Assembly (NCBI RefSeq): GCF_011320225.1
Contig: NZ_JAAOEN010000032.1
Span: 1 to 36,488 of the forward strand
Direction: 5' to 3'
Origin: Phytoactinopolyspora limicola
GTDB taxonomy: Bacteria; Actinomycetota; Actinomycetes; Jiangellales; Jiangellaceae
Length of the DNA stretch: 36,488 nucleotides
Shown: positions 1-9,222 of the stretch, in pieces
How the letters are laid out: the number at the start of each line of letters is the position of its first letter
Numbering within the stretch: position 1 is the first letter of the stretch
Position numbers and translations under genes: made by a program
Notes under the pieces: model-generated
Told to the model about the DNA's origin: nothing
What the model saw: the letters and a program-made list of their open reading frames with translations, nothing else
The model's database searches: none

Positions 1-60
1 GGCTCAGAGTTGCGGATAGACGGCGTCTGAGGTGCCCTATCCGCAACTCTGAGCCAGCAA
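1..60. repeat. Dispersed hairpin repeat, left copy (truncated by window edge)
   Basis: Positions 1-19 pair perfectly with 37-55 around a 17-nt loop (20-36). The right arm continues to 60, and the matching outer bases of the left arm are cut off by the window start. The same element, loop included, occurs in opposite orientation at 36397-36461, so this is a repeat family and not a chance hairpin. It begins 38 bp past the stop codon of the acyl-CoA synthetase and may serve as its transcription terminator, though there is no T-tract. The similarity to the right-end copy continues weakly through about position 106. Confidence 0.85.
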
Positions 61-98
61 GGGGCACACTGAGAAACGATCAGGTGCCAAAACGGAGA

Positions 99-1922
99 TC
101 AGGTGTACATGCCGTCCAGGACGTCCATGTACCGCTTCTCGACGGCCTTGCGTTTGACCTTCATGCTGGGCGTGAGGTCGCCGCTCTCGATGGTGAGGTC
201 GTGCGGGAGAATCTCGAACTTCTTGATGGTCTCCCACCGGTCCAGGCGCGCGTTGAGCTGATCGACCCGTTCCTGCACCATCTGGCGGACCTGGGGCGAC
301 TGGGTGAGCTGCTCGTACGGTGTGCCGCCCAGGTTGTTGTGTTTGGCCCACTCCTCGATGGCATCTGGGTCGAGGGTGATCAGCGCGGTGCAGTAGTTTC
401 GGCCGTCGCCATGCACCACGATCTGGCTGGCATACGGGCACACCGCCTTGAAGATCACCTCGACCTTCAGCGGCGCGATGTATTTACCACCGGAGGTCTT
501 GATCAGGTCCTTCTTGCGGTCCGTGATGCGCAGGAAGCCGTCCTCGAGCTCGCCGATGTCGCCGGTGTGCAGCCAACCGTCGTCGGTCAGTGTGTCGGCG
601 GTGAGCTCGGGTAGGTTGTGGTAGCCACGCATCACCGCGCCGCCGCGCACCAAGATCTCACCATCGTTAGCGATCTTCACCTCGGTGCCGGGCAAGGCTG
701 GTCCGACGGTTCCGAACCGGTTGCGCTCGGGAAGGTTGACGAAGATCGCGGCGCTGGTTTCCGTCAGCCCGTAACCCTCGAGTACGAGCATGTCCGCAGC
801 ATGGAACCACTCGGAAACGTCTTGCGACAGCTTGGCCGAACCGCTGATGAAGAACCGGATCCGGCCACCCATCCGCGCCTTGATCTTGGAGAACACCAGC
901 TTGTCCGCGAGGCCGTGCTGGAAAGCCAGCAGGCCGCTCGGCTCCTTGCCGGCCTGACGCAGCTCGGAGACTTTGAACCCGACACCGAAAGCCCAGTCGA
1001 AGATCTTCTTCTTCAGGCCACCTTCTTCTTCGACACCGGTGATCACCTTGGCCCGGACCTTCTCGAAGATCCGCGGCGCACCAGCCATAAATGTCGGTTT
1101 GACCACGCCGAGGTTGTCCACGATGTGGTCGAGGTTGCCGTCGATAGCGGTGGCGAAGCCCACCCGCAGTTGGATGGCCTGCAACGTCTTGCCGAAGACA
1201 TGTGACAACGGCAGCCACTGGTACTGGACGTCGTCGGCCGAAAGGATGTTCAGGGCGTCGACGGCGACACCTTCGTACACCCAGTTGTCGTTGACCAGGC
1301 GGACGCCCTTCGGCCGCCCACCCGTGCCGGAGGTGTAGACGAGTGTGGCGAGTGTTTCCGGCCCCACTTTCGCCAAGGCGTCGTCGACCGCGGCGGGAGT
1401 CTGCTCGAGGAGTTCTCGGCCCAGCTGTTCGAGCTGGTCCAGGGTGATCACCATGTCGTCGTCGCCGTTGCCGTCCATGACGACGATCTTGGTCAGCTCA
1501 GGCAGCTGGTCCTTGTGTTCCAGGATCTTGCTGACCTGTTCTTGGTCTTCGGCAACCGCCACCTTGGTGTCGGAATCCGACAGGATGTGCGACACATCCT
1601 CCGGGTTGGTGGACGGGTACACCGTGGTGGTCGCCGCGCCGATGCTGTTGATGGCGAGGTCGACGAGAACCCACTCGACACGGGTGGACGCGGCGATAGA
1701 CACGCGGTCTTCGTTGTCGATGCCGAGTGAGAGCAGGCCGGCACTGATGTGCCAGACCCGGTCCTTCATCTGCCGCCACGTCAGCGACGACCAGCCGGTT
1801 CCGCTCGGATATCGGAACGCCTCACGGTCCGGTGTCTGTTCAACGCGCGTCAGAAACATCCTGCCAATGGAAGGCGGACGATCGTTGATGAGTTCGGCGT
1901 TGTCGATTGCGCCGGCAGTCAT
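99..1922 (-). CDS. Long-chain acyl-CoA synthetase (FadD15-like AMP-dependent ligase)
   Basis: The 607-residue protein is an ANL-superfamily AMP-forming ligase that would activate a fatty (or aryl) acid to its CoA thioester in the cytoplasm. The ATP-binding loop reads YTSGTGGRPKG, with Gly where the family usually has Thr. Further on come YGLTETS (adenine/acyl site), GWLHTGDIG and DRKKDLIKTSGGKYIAP (hinge and C-terminal subdomain). The start was placed at the ATG at 1920-1922 because GGAGG lies just upstream; the open frame extends 11 codons further but without a ribosome site. Overall resemblance is to actinobacterial FadD15. A link to the neighbouring aromatic operon is possible but not shown, since it is separated from it by a glycosyltransferase and a palindrome. 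Confidence 0.9.
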   Translation of the reverse strand: MTAGAIDNAELINDRPPSIGRMFLTRVEQTPDREAFRYPSGTGWSSLTWRQMKDRVWHISAGLLSLGIDNEDRVSIAASTRVEWVLVDLAINSIGAATTTVYPSTNPEDVSHILSDSDTKVAVAEDQEQVSKILEHKDQLPELTKIVVMDGNGDDDMVITLDQLEQLGRELLEQTPAAVDDALAKVGPETLATLVYTSGTGGRPKGVRLVNDNWVYEGVAVDALNILSADDVQYQWLPLSHVFGKTLQAIQLRVGFATAIDGNLDHIVDNLGVVKPTFMAGAPRIFEKVRAKVITGVEEEGGLKKKIFDWAFGVGFKVSELRQAGKEPSGLLAFQHGLADKLVFSKIKARMGGRIRFFISGSAKLSQDVSEWFHAADMLVLEGYGLTETSAAIFVNLPERNRFGTVGPALPGTEVKIANDGEILVRGGAVMRGYHNLPELTADTLTDDGWLHTGDIGELEDGFLRITDRKKDLIKTSGGKYIAPLKVEVIFKAVCPYASQIVVHGDGRNYCTALITLDPDAIEEWAKHNNLGGTPYEQLTQSPQVRQMVQERVDQLNARLDRWETIKKFEILPHDLTIESGDLTPSMKVKRKAVEKRYMDVLDGMYT

Positions 1923-2068
1923 ACATCCTCCAAGGCCACCCATAAGGTCGGCCACGTCGTCTGGCCCGGTGGTGGAAGGTTACGACGTCGTTTCCCAGAG
2001 CAACAGTCTACGTCGCCGAGTTGTAGTCGTTTTTTCGGCGGTCGACGTCACCTGCCACAGAACGACCA

Positions 2069-3193
2069 TCAAGCTACCCAATGTCCAGACGCAGCATCAT
2101 GCACCGCGAGCATGCCGGACACGGTGGCCGCCCACGAGAAGTCTTCCGCCCGTCGACGCGCCGCTCGGCGTGCGGTGTCCCCCGCGGCGATCACGTCGAG
2201 CACACCGCTGGCCAAGGCCGCGGGTTCGGGTTGGACGATCCGGCCGCAGCCACGCCGCACCAGCTCAGGCAGTGCACCCGACGCCGTCGCCACCACCGGT
2301 GTCCCGCTGGCCAGCGCTTCTAGGGCGGACAGGCCGAACGTCTCGTACGGGCCAGGCGCCACCGCGACGTCGGCGCTGGCCATGATCCGCGCCAGCTCGT
2401 CTCGGTCGGCGACGAAGCCCATCATCGTCACCGGCAAGTCCGTGGATTTCAGCTCCAATCCGGCCCGCATCGGGCCGTCGCCGCAGATCACCAACCGCAC
2501 CTTGGTTCCGGTCCGGGTCAGGTGCTCCACCATCGGGAGCAGCTGTTCCGGCCGCTTCTCCGGCGATAGCCGTACAGCTGCCACCACGAGCACCTCCGCT
2601 CCTTGGGCGAGCCGGGTCCGTAGCCGCGGATCCGCGTGTGCGGGATGAAACGTGGTGAGATCGATGCCGAGCGGAACGTGTGCCAGGTTGCGGGCACCGA
2701 TGCGGACGAACTCTTCGGCGGCCCAGCTCGTGGTGCACACCACCATGTCGAACGATGCCGCCAACCACCGGTTCCAGCGATCGGCGAGCCGCCGGGACGG
2801 CGTCAACCGTCCCAAGTAGTGCCTGAGGATGGCGTCGAGTCGCTCGTGGGAGAACGCCACCGACGGGATCCGCTGGCGGCTGGCCCAGGCGCCCATCCGG
2901 GCCAGCGTGAAGCGATCGGAGACCTCGATCCGATCCGGGGCTACGGCGGCTAGCACGTCTTCTACGGCCGACCACCGGGTGATCATCCGGTAACCGCCGG
3001 TCCTCGGGAGCAGCGGTGCGGCGATCTCCACCAGGCGCCCATATCGGGTGGACGTGGTGCGGTCCCGAGCCCCGGGCACGACCATGACGACGTCGTGCCC
3101 GGCTGCCGCGTACCCGGATGCGAGATGGTGCAGCATCGTCCGGATGCCGCCGGAATGCGGTGCGACGAAGTTCGCCGCTTGCAGGATACGCAC
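2069..3193 (-). CDS. GT4-family glycosyltransferase
   Basis: The protein has 374 residues and a GT-B fold. An N-terminal Rossmann half begins MRILQAANFVAPHSGG, with the glycine-rich acceptor loop. The C-terminal donor half has RLSPEKRPEQLL, a GDGPMR segment and the EX7E motif in ETFGLSALE that binds the nucleotide-sugar. These mark retaining glycosyltransferase group 1 (GT4), often mannosyl or glucosyl transfer in envelope glycolipid or glycan synthesis; the sugar and acceptor cannot be read from the sequence. The start is taken as the GTG at 3191-3193, where family homology begins; the 30 upstream in-frame codons look non-coding. The gene lies downstream of the aromatic operon in the same direction, but the palindrome at 3267-3324 probably separates transcription. 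Confidence 0.85.
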   Translation of the reverse strand: MRILQAANFVAPHSGGIRTMLHHLASGYAAAGHDVVMVVPGARDRTTSTRYGRLVEIAAPLLPRTGGYRMITRWSAVEDVLAAVAPDRIEVSDRFTLARMGAWASRQRIPSVAFSHERLDAILRHYLGRLTPSRRLADRWNRWLAASFDMVVCTTSWAAEEFVRIGARNLAHVPLGIDLTTFHPAHADPRLRTRLAQGAEVLVVAAVRLSPEKRPEQLLPMVEHLTRTGTKVRLVICGDGPMRAGLELKSTDLPVTMMGFVADRDELARIMASADVAVAPGPYETFGLSALEALASGTPVVATASGALPELVRRGCGRIVQPEPAALASGVLDVIAAGDTARRAARRRAEDFSWAATVSGMLAVHDAASGHWVA

Positions 3194-3266
3194 GGGTCCA
3201 GCGTGCCGCGGCGATCCATGCCGCAACCGACGCCGGGGTGACGCCCGGGTGAAATCACCGCAACGC

Positions 3267-3324
3267 CCCATGATCATGAACACTTTGCCGTGTCATGACA
3301 CGGCAAAGTGTTCATGATCATGGG
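3267..3324. terminator. Perfect 58-bp palindrome, probable terminator at operon end
   Basis: Two 29-nt arms are exactly complementary with no unpaired spacer; the centre lies between 3295 and 3296 in TGTCATGACA. The palindrome covers the stop codon and the last few bases of the aldehyde dehydrogenase gene (stop at 3318-3320), so it is transcribed at the 3' end of the operon. No U-tract follows. A termination, 3'-end-protection or dispersed-palindrome role is inferred from position and symmetry only. Confidence 0.75.
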
Positions 3325-4775
3325 TAGGGGTCGATGCGGCCCTGCATCGTGATCCACCGGACCTCGGTGAACGCCTCGATGTTGGCCGTCGGGCCGCCGA
3401 ACCGGGAACCGGTGCCGGACGCGGCCACCCCACCAAACGGTGCCACGGCTTCGTCGTCGACGGTCTGGTCGTTGATGTGCACGATCCCCGTGGGGATCCG
3501 CTCGGCCAGCTCCATGGCCCGCATCACGTCTCCGGTCAAGATGCCCAGGGAGAGCCCGTACTCACTGTCGGCGGCCATGGCCACGGCTTCGTCGACGGAG
3601 GAGAACGGCACCACCGGCGCCACCGGGCCGAACACCTCAGATGCGTACGCCGGGGCCCCGGCGCCACCACCATCGAGGACGGTGGGCCGGTAGAAGAGGT
3701 CGTCGAAGGTACCGCCGGCCGCCACTCGTGCTCCGGCGTCGACGCTCGCCCGCACCAGCGAATGGATCTTGTCGCGCTGGGCGGCATCGATGATCGGTCC
3801 GAGGGCGACGTTCTCGTCGGTGTAGGGGTCACCCACCGGTAGACCTTGTGCCTTGCTGGCCAGTTGTTCGACATAGTCGCCGACGATGCTGGAGTGCACC
3901 AGGTGCCGGCCGGTGGTCATACAGATCTGTCCCTGGTGGAAGAACGACCCGAACGCACCTGCGGATACCGCCCGTTCCATGTCCGCGTCGTCAAGTACGA
4001 GGAGCGCTGAGTTCCCGCCCAGCTCGAGATGGACCCGTTTGAGGTGCCGGGCGCCGAGCTGCCCGACGGTGCGCCCGGCCGCGGTGGACCCGGTGAACGA
4101 GATCACCCGGACCAGCGGGTCCTCGACGATGGCGGCGCCGACATCCGCCCCACCAGGCAGCAGGTGGAACACTCCGTCTGGGAGGCCGGCCTCCTGCAAC
4201 ACCCGGGCGATGACGACTCCCCCGCACACGGCCGTGCGTGGATCGGGTTTGTGGATGACGGCGTTGCCCAACGCCAGCGCCGGGGCGACGGATCGGATAC
4301 CCAGGATCAGCGGCGCGTTGAACGGTGCGATCACCCCGACCACTCCCGACGGCACCCGCCGGGCCAGACTGAGCCGCTTCTTCTCGCTGGGCAACACCTC
4401 ACCCAGCGGCTGCGACGCCAGCGCCGCGGCCTCGTAACATTCCTGGGCCGCGACGTGTGTCTCGAAGCCCGCTTTGGCCCGCACGCAGCCGGCCTCCCGG
4501 ATCAGCCATTCCTGAATCTCGGCTGCGTGCTCCTCGAATAGTTGCCCCGCGGCGCGTAGGACCGCGGCGCGCTCGTGAAACGGGGTTGCCGCCCACTGGC
4601 GCTGCGCCTCGGCCGCCCGGCGGGCCGCCTCGGCGACGTTCCCGACGACGGCCAGGCCGGCCTGGCCGAGTTCGTTCCCGGTGGCGGGTTCGGTGACGAC
4701 CCGGGTGTCCTGGGCAGCGGTCCAGTCACCGGAGAACAGGGCACCGGTCCAAAGTGTCGGATCAAGCAAGACCAT
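3318..4775 (-). CDS. NAD(P)-dependent aldehyde dehydrogenase, benzaldehyde-dehydrogenase-like
   Basis: A 485-residue ALDH-superfamily protein that would oxidise an aldehyde to its carboxylate. Visible family features are the cofactor segment IAPFNAPL, FTGSTAAGRTVGQ, the general base in HLELGGNSALLVLDD and the nucleophile in GQICMTTGRHLV. The GQICM version and overall sequence recall XylC/benzaldehyde dehydrogenases. As last gene of an operon headed by a benzoylformate-decarboxylase-like enzyme, its likely substrate is the aryl-aldehyde released by that enzyme (inference). The ATG at 4773-4775 was chosen because GGGAGG sits four bases upstream; an in-frame ATG ten codons earlier lacks one. The 3' end is embedded in a 58-bp palindrome. 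Substrate specificity is not proven by sequence. Confidence 0.88.
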   Translation of the reverse strand: MVLLDPTLWTGALFSGDWTAAQDTRVVTEPATGNELGQAGLAVVGNVAEAARRAAEAQRQWAATPFHERAAVLRAAGQLFEEHAAEIQEWLIREAGCVRAKAGFETHVAAQECYEAAALASQPLGEVLPSEKKRLSLARRVPSGVVGVIAPFNAPLILGIRSVAPALALGNAVIHKPDPRTAVCGGVVIARVLQEAGLPDGVFHLLPGGADVGAAIVEDPLVRVISFTGSTAAGRTVGQLGARHLKRVHLELGGNSALLVLDDADMERAVSAGAFGSFFHQGQICMTTGRHLVHSSIVGDYVEQLASKAQGLPVGDPYTDENVALGPIIDAAQRDKIHSLVRASVDAGARVAAGGTFDDLFYRPTVLDGGGAGAPAYASEVFGPVAPVVPFSSVDEAVAMAADSEYGLSLGILTGDVMRAMELAERIPTGIVHINDQTVDDEAVAPFGGVAASGTGSRFGGPTANIEAFTEVRWITMQGRIDPYP

Positions 4776-4873
4776 GGGTCCTCCCGGAGAAAGCGTGATG
4801 GTCATCGTGGAAGGTCATTCGTCGGCCAGCCAGGTTGGCTCGACCGGATCATCGGTTACCGCATGATGTGCAC

Positions 4874-5623
4874 TCATAAGAACGCCGATCCGCCATCGAC
4901 GTTGATCGTCTGACCGGTCAGGAAGCTGGTCGCCGGATCGCACACGTACAGGAGGGTGGAGAGGAGGTCCGCTGGTTCCCCGACGCGCGGAATCCGTTGC
5001 ATGCCGGCCACCCGCTCGAAACCGCCGTCCGCACCGGTCGATCGGGCGGCGGTGTCGGTGCGGACCAACCCGGGTGCGATCGCGTTGACCGTGATGCCGT
5101 CGGCGCCCACCGCGGTGGCCAGCGAACGGGTCAGACCCACTAGCGCGGCCTTGGACGTGGTGTAGGCGACGATGTCCGGTGGCCCGACGAAGATCGCGCC
5201 CGTGACGACGTTCACGATCCGGCCCCACCCGGCGCGGCGCAGATGCGGCAGGCTCTCCTGGGCACAGTAGAACGCGCCCTCCACGTTGACTGCGAGGATG
5301 CGCCGTAGATCGTCCGGGGTGGTGTCCTCGAACGGGATGGGTGGGTAGATCCCGGCGTTGTTCACCAACACGTGAAGCCCACCGTGCTGGGCGGCCACGC
5401 TGGCCACGGCAGCCTTGACCTGGGCCGGATCGGTGACGTCGGCGGCCACGGCCAGGTAGGTCGCACCAACCCGGCGGGCCGTGGCCGACTGGTCGGCGAC
5501 GTCCAAGCCGGCCACCGTCGCCCCGGCCTCGGCCAGCGCCACCGCGAACTCCTGTCCGAGGCCGGCGGCCGCGCCCGTCACGAGGGCGACGCGGCCGTCG
5601 AGCGGGCCGGTCGTGTTGGTCAC
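4874..5623 (-). CDS. SDR-family dehydrogenase/reductase
   Basis: A 249-residue classical short-chain dehydrogenase. TGAAAGLG near the N terminus binds the dinucleotide, an Asp at the end of strand 2 (AGLDVAD) favours NAD(H), NNAGIY is the structural motif, and YTTSK holds the catalytic Tyr and Lys. At the usual catalytic Ser position, 13 residues before the Tyr, there is Thr, which can normally substitute. The start is GTG at 5621-5623, which overlaps the stop of the upstream receptor gene as GTGA and implies translational coupling. In this operon it could oxidise an aryl-hydroxyacid (mandelate-type) to the keto acid used by the ThDP enzyme, or act on an alcohol/aldehyde pair; that is inference. 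Confidence 0.88.
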   Translation of the reverse strand: MTNTTGPLDGRVALVTGAAAGLGQEFAVALAEAGATVAGLDVADQSATARRVGATYLAVAADVTDPAQVKAAVASVAAQHGGLHVLVNNAGIYPPIPFEDTTPDDLRRILAVNVEGAFYCAQESLPHLRRAGWGRIVNVVTGAIFVGPPDIVAYTTSKAALVGLTRSLATAVGADGITVNAIAPGLVRTDTAARSTGADGGFERVAGMQRIPRVGEPADLLSTLLYVCDPATSFLTGQTINVDGGSAFL

Positions 5624-6753
5624 CGGCCGGTCCCCGCTTCGAGACGCTCCTGGAGGTCGTCCAGTCCGACCTCGGCCAGTTCTGCCGACAGCGCGGCGAC
5701 CTTCTGGCTGGTGACCTCCCGCCCGATGTTCTCCACCAGCATGGTCTCCTCGAACAGGTTCTCGCGCCGCCACTCCTGGAACGGCTCGTCCTCCTCGATG
5801 AGGGTGATGATCGAATCAGCGAGGTAGTCCACGACCTCCGGCGGAGTGCCGGGGGTGGTGCCGATGTTGAGGCCCAGCTGGAAGATCATCTCTCCAGGGA
5901 ACTCGACGCCGTACTCGTCGGCCAACTCGTCGAACGTCTTGGCGTTCGGGAAATCCGGGTGCGGGTCGCCCGCGGCGATCACGATCGGGGTGTAGTCGTC
6001 GCCCTGGTCGTAACGGACGAACTGCTCGACCTCCCGGGCTACGAAATGTTGTTCACCGGTGAGGACGCCGCTCTGGGCCTGCCCGGGGTCATAGCCGGGG
6101 GTGAAGATGAAGTCCAGGCCGAAGGCGTCGAAGAAGGTGAGGGCCACGAGGTTGACCGGGCTCTCATAACCTCCATCGCCGTAGCGCAGCGGCTCCGCGG
6201 CGAGGAGATCCTCGAACGTCTCGATCGGCCCGTTGGCGTCGACGTGGAACGCCCACGGCCCTTCGGTCAAGGTGCCGAACCATTCGAATTCCGCCCAGCC
6301 CGGGTCGATGGTGCCGAGTTGGTCGTGGATCCCGAAGGTTCCCTCCACCCCGATGAACAGGGTGTGTCCGTCCGGGTCGGAGTTGGCCGCCTCATGGTAG
6401 GCAGCCGACTGGTTGGCGCCGGGGACGTTCTCGACGACGACGGATTCGCCCCACAACTCCTGCAGCCGTGGCGCCAGGCCGCGGGCGAGGAAGTCCATCC
6501 CCGACCCCGGGCCGGAGCCGACGAGGATCCGCACGGTGCCGGTCGGGAAGTCGACGTCGCCGCCGGCCGCCGGACCGTCGTCGTCAGCGTCGTCGGCTGA
6601 GTCGGTGTCGTCGGTATCCGCCGGGTCGGCGTCGCCCTCGGCCTGCGGGTCGTCGGCTGGGCTATCGGCGTCGTCACCCCCACAGGCCGCGAGGACCAGG
6701 GCGCATGCACTCAGGCTGGCCAGTAGCCAGCTGAGTCGGCGAGGTGGTCGCAT
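5620..6753 (-). CDS. TctC-like solute-binding lipoprotein (receptor 1)
   Basis: A 377-residue extracytoplasmic receptor of the tripartite tricarboxylate transporter (TTT) family. The N terminus is a lipoprotein signal with lipobox LAAC and mature Cys, followed by a very acidic Asp/Ala linker of about 45 residues. The binding domain starts at FPTGTVRILVGSGPGSGMD, and GYESPVNLVALTFFDAFG and GTTPGTPPEVVDYLA are conserved with the second receptor. AAGGAGAG seven bases upstream of the ATG supports the start. It captures an organic anion outside the membrane for the TctA-TctB permease encoded just upstream. It is clearly paralogous to the receptor at 9223-10305. Given the operon, an aromatic carboxylate is the likely ligand (inference). 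Confidence 0.88.
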   Translation of the reverse strand: MRPPRRLSWLLASLSACALVLAACGGDDADSPADDPQAEGDADPADTDDTDSADDADDDGPAAGGDVDFPTGTVRILVGSGPGSGMDFLARGLAPRLQELWGESVVVENVPGANQSAAYHEAANSDPDGHTLFIGVEGTFGIHDQLGTIDPGWAEFEWFGTLTEGPWAFHVDANGPIETFEDLLAAEPLRYGDGGYESPVNLVALTFFDAFGLDFIFTPGYDPGQAQSGVLTGEQHFVAREVEQFVRYDQGDDYTPIVIAAGDPHPDFPNAKTFDELADEYGVEFPGEMIFQLGLNIGTTPGTPPEVVDYLADSIITLIEEDEPFQEWRRENLFEETMLVENIGREVTSQKVAALSAELAEVGLDDLQERLEAGTGR

Positions 6754-6843
6754 CGGAAAACTCTCCTTTGGTTCGATGAATTCGACGAGTTCGATAGGTG
6801 CGATATGCGGTACCGGGGATCTTCTCCGCGTGCGGCGGTGGGG

Positions 6844-9051
6844 TCAGAACAGCGCCGGGATCCTCCCTCCGCCAAGCAGGTCGGGGATGAGTTCCGGCAG
6901 CGCGCCAGTCCAGAACATGGTGGGTGCGGCCGTGCCGAACACAACGAGGAGTACGGCCATGGCGGCGCCAATGATCAACGCGGGTTTGAGGGTCGCGCGC
7001 CCGGTACGCCAGATGTATGCGGTGATCATCACCGGGAATGCGAGGAACCCGGCGTAGATCATCGCCGCGGTGAAGGCCGCCGCCCAGGCCAGGACCCGCC
7101 CGTGTTTACGCAGGGCGGCGGCTGATAGGTCGCTGGTGCCGTTGGCCTGGAAGGCGTCCGCACCGCCGTCGATCTTCGCGAGGGCTGTGCGAAGCCGCGG
7201 TGACATCTCCGATGCCAGCACGATCACCAACAACACGCAGACCAGGCCGGACACCGCACCGGGGAACAGCCCCATGTCGCCTTCGTAACCACGCGAGCCA
7301 ATGAAGAAGGCCAGGCCGGCGGCCAGAAGGACCGCGGCGAATCCCGTTGCCATCCGTTGTTCCCGACCAAGCCGAGGCCGGCCGGGCTGCTCCTCACCGG
7401 GCAGCTCCTCACCGGGTTGCCCCTCACCGTTCGACGACGCGCCGCCGCCGGCCGCACTGCGGGAAACACTCTGCATATCGCTCGCGACGGCATCACCGGT
7501 CTCACCGGCCTCGGCCCCGGACGGCCCGGTCACCGTGACCGGAACACCAGCCCGCACCGCACGTCGTTTGTTGATGGCCCACGCTCCGAGGAACGAAAGG
7601 ACCATGATCGTGATGATCCCCCAGACGACGCCGCCCTCGAACAATCCCGCATAGCTGCCCTGCGACATGATCAGCGTCTGGATAAAGGCCCGTTCCGCCT
7701 CGACCCCCAGCAAGAACCCCAGCACCAAGCTGATCACCGGGTAGTTGAACTGGGTGAGGCAGTAACCGAACACCGCCGCGATCACCACGATGGTGGTGTC
7801 CCACACGTTGTTCCGGAACAGGTAGGAGCCGATCAGAGCACACGTCACGACCACCGGCACCAGGTAGTAGCTGGAGATCGTCGTGATTCTGGAAATGAAC
7901 GGCCCGGTGAGCACACCGAACACCGACACCAGGATCTGCCCGAGCACCAGGCCCAGCACGATGATCACGACCATCGGCAGGTTGTTGTCGAATAGCGGCC
8001 GGCCGAGTGCCACGCCGTGCATCAGCAGGGCGCCGAGCAGCACGGCCGTGTTCGGGTCGCCGGGGATGCCGAACGCCAGGGTCGGCATCAGCGCGCCGCC
8101 GTCTTTGGCGTCGTTGGCGGTTTCCGAGGCGATGAGGCCTTCAGGGCTCCCTTTGCCGAACTCGGAGCCGTTGCGGGACAACTGCTTGGACATCAGGTAG
8201 TTGACGAAGCTGGCCGTGGCCCCGCCGACCGCGGGAATGATGCCGAGCAGGACCCCCAGGACCGATCCGCGCAGCGCGCCGTACCGGTAGCGCCAAACGT
8301 CGAGCGCCCCGCGGCGGGCCTGCGACCGGAAGCCTGCGGCCAGCACGGTCGGCTCGGCCAGGCCGGTGTCGACCACGGACCGCTTCGCACCGAGGAACAC
8401 CATCGGCACGACGGCGAACATGCCGACCAGGAGGGCAGCCATAGGCACACCGTCGTACAGGAAGTCGATGCCGAAGGTGAACCGCTCGCCGGGGAAGACG
8501 TAGTTGCGCCCGACGAAGGCGAGCAGCAACCCGAAGCCGCCGGCCACCAGTCCTTTGAGGGTGTTGCCCTTCGCCGACAAGGAGATCATCGCGATGCCGA
8601 AGACAACGAGCCAGAACGTCTCCCGGGCCCCGAAGGCGGTGATCACATGTGAGATCACCGGTATCAGACTGAACAGCGCCATAGCGCCGACGATGCTGCC
8701 GACCAGGCAGGACAACCCAGAAACGACGATCGCCCGGGCCGCCTCCCCGCGCCTGGCCATCGGATAACCGTCGAAGGTCGTACACACATTCGCCGGGGTG
8801 CCTGGCGTGTTGATGAGGATCGCGGGCAGCGATCCACCGAACGACGCTGACGACATCACCGCGACGAACAGCAGGATGGCGTAGTGCGGATCCGCGCCGT
8901 AGGTGAACGGCAGGAGCAAGATCATCGCCTGGCTCGCACCCAGGCCCGGCAGCATGCCGAACACCAGGCCGACGACCGACCCGGCCAGCAGCATCAGCAC
9001 GCCTGCCGGTGTCATGATGATCGACACGGCGTCGGTCAGGGCGGAAATCAC
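6844..9051 (-). CDS. TctA-TctB fusion permease of a tripartite tricarboxylate-type transporter
   Basis: This 735-residue membrane protein combines two subunits that are usually separate. The first ~500 residues are TctA: the GLVFGMLPGLGASQA motif near the N terminus, a second PAVGGATASF repeat region, and many transmembrane helices. A hydrophilic linker rich in Gly, Glu and Pro (repeated PGEELPGEEQPG-like units) follows. The last ~165 residues (from about GREQRMATGFAAVLLAAGLAFF) have four hydrophobic segments, the TctB small-subunit pattern. The GTG start at 9049-9051 has GGAGAAG just upstream. It would import a carboxylate with a cation gradient, fed by the two flanking receptors. The fused architecture and the low-complexity linker are the unusual points. 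Confidence 0.88.
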   Translation of the reverse strand: MISALTDAVSIIMTPAGVLMLLAGSVVGLVFGMLPGLGASQAMILLLPFTYGADPHYAILLFVAVMSSASFGGSLPAILINTPGTPANVCTTFDGYPMARRGEAARAIVVSGLSCLVGSIVGAMALFSLIPVISHVITAFGARETFWLVVFGIAMISLSAKGNTLKGLVAGGFGLLLAFVGRNYVFPGERFTFGIDFLYDGVPMAALLVGMFAVVPMVFLGAKRSVVDTGLAEPTVLAAGFRSQARRGALDVWRYRYGALRGSVLGVLLGIIPAVGGATASFVNYLMSKQLSRNGSEFGKGSPEGLIASETANDAKDGGALMPTLAFGIPGDPNTAVLLGALLMHGVALGRPLFDNNLPMVVIIVLGLVLGQILVSVFGVLTGPFISRITTISSYYLVPVVVTCALIGSYLFRNNVWDTTIVVIAAVFGYCLTQFNYPVISLVLGFLLGVEAERAFIQTLIMSQGSYAGLFEGGVVWGIITIMVLSFLGAWAINKRRAVRAGVPVTVTGPSGAEAGETGDAVASDMQSVSRSAAGGGASSNGEGQPGEELPGEEQPGRPRLGREQRMATGFAAVLLAAGLAFFIGSRGYEGDMGLFPGAVSGLVCVLLVIVLASEMSPRLRTALAKIDGGADAFQANGTSDLSAAALRKHGRVLAWAAAFTAAMIYAGFLAFPVMITAYIWRTGRATLKPALIIGAAMAVLLVVFGTAAPTMFWTGALPELIPDLLGGGRIPALF

Positions 9052-9072
9052 GGACTTCTCCTACGTCGTCCT

Positions 9073-9135
9073 CCAGCCGGCCGGTCCGGCTGGGGTGGCG
9101 GCCCGCCCGGCCCGGACTTCGGGTTGCCGGGCCGG
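9073..9135 (-). promoter_or_regulatory. Paired intercistronic hairpins between receptor 2 and TctAB
   Basis: Two perfect stem-loops lie in the 171-nt gap: 9073-9080 pairs with 9086-9093 (8 bp, 5-nt loop), and 9107-9115 pairs with 9127-9135 (9 bp, 11-nt loop). There is no T-tract. Such structures after a binding-protein gene can stabilise the upstream message and let the receptor be made in excess over the permease; that role is inferred. Confidence 0.5.
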
Positions 9136-9222
9136 ACGGACCACCGTGGGGATGGATTCACAAAGGCGTTTCGTGGGACGTGTCACCTGGCGCGGCCACG
9201 TCGGCTCTTAGAGCTTCCGCTC

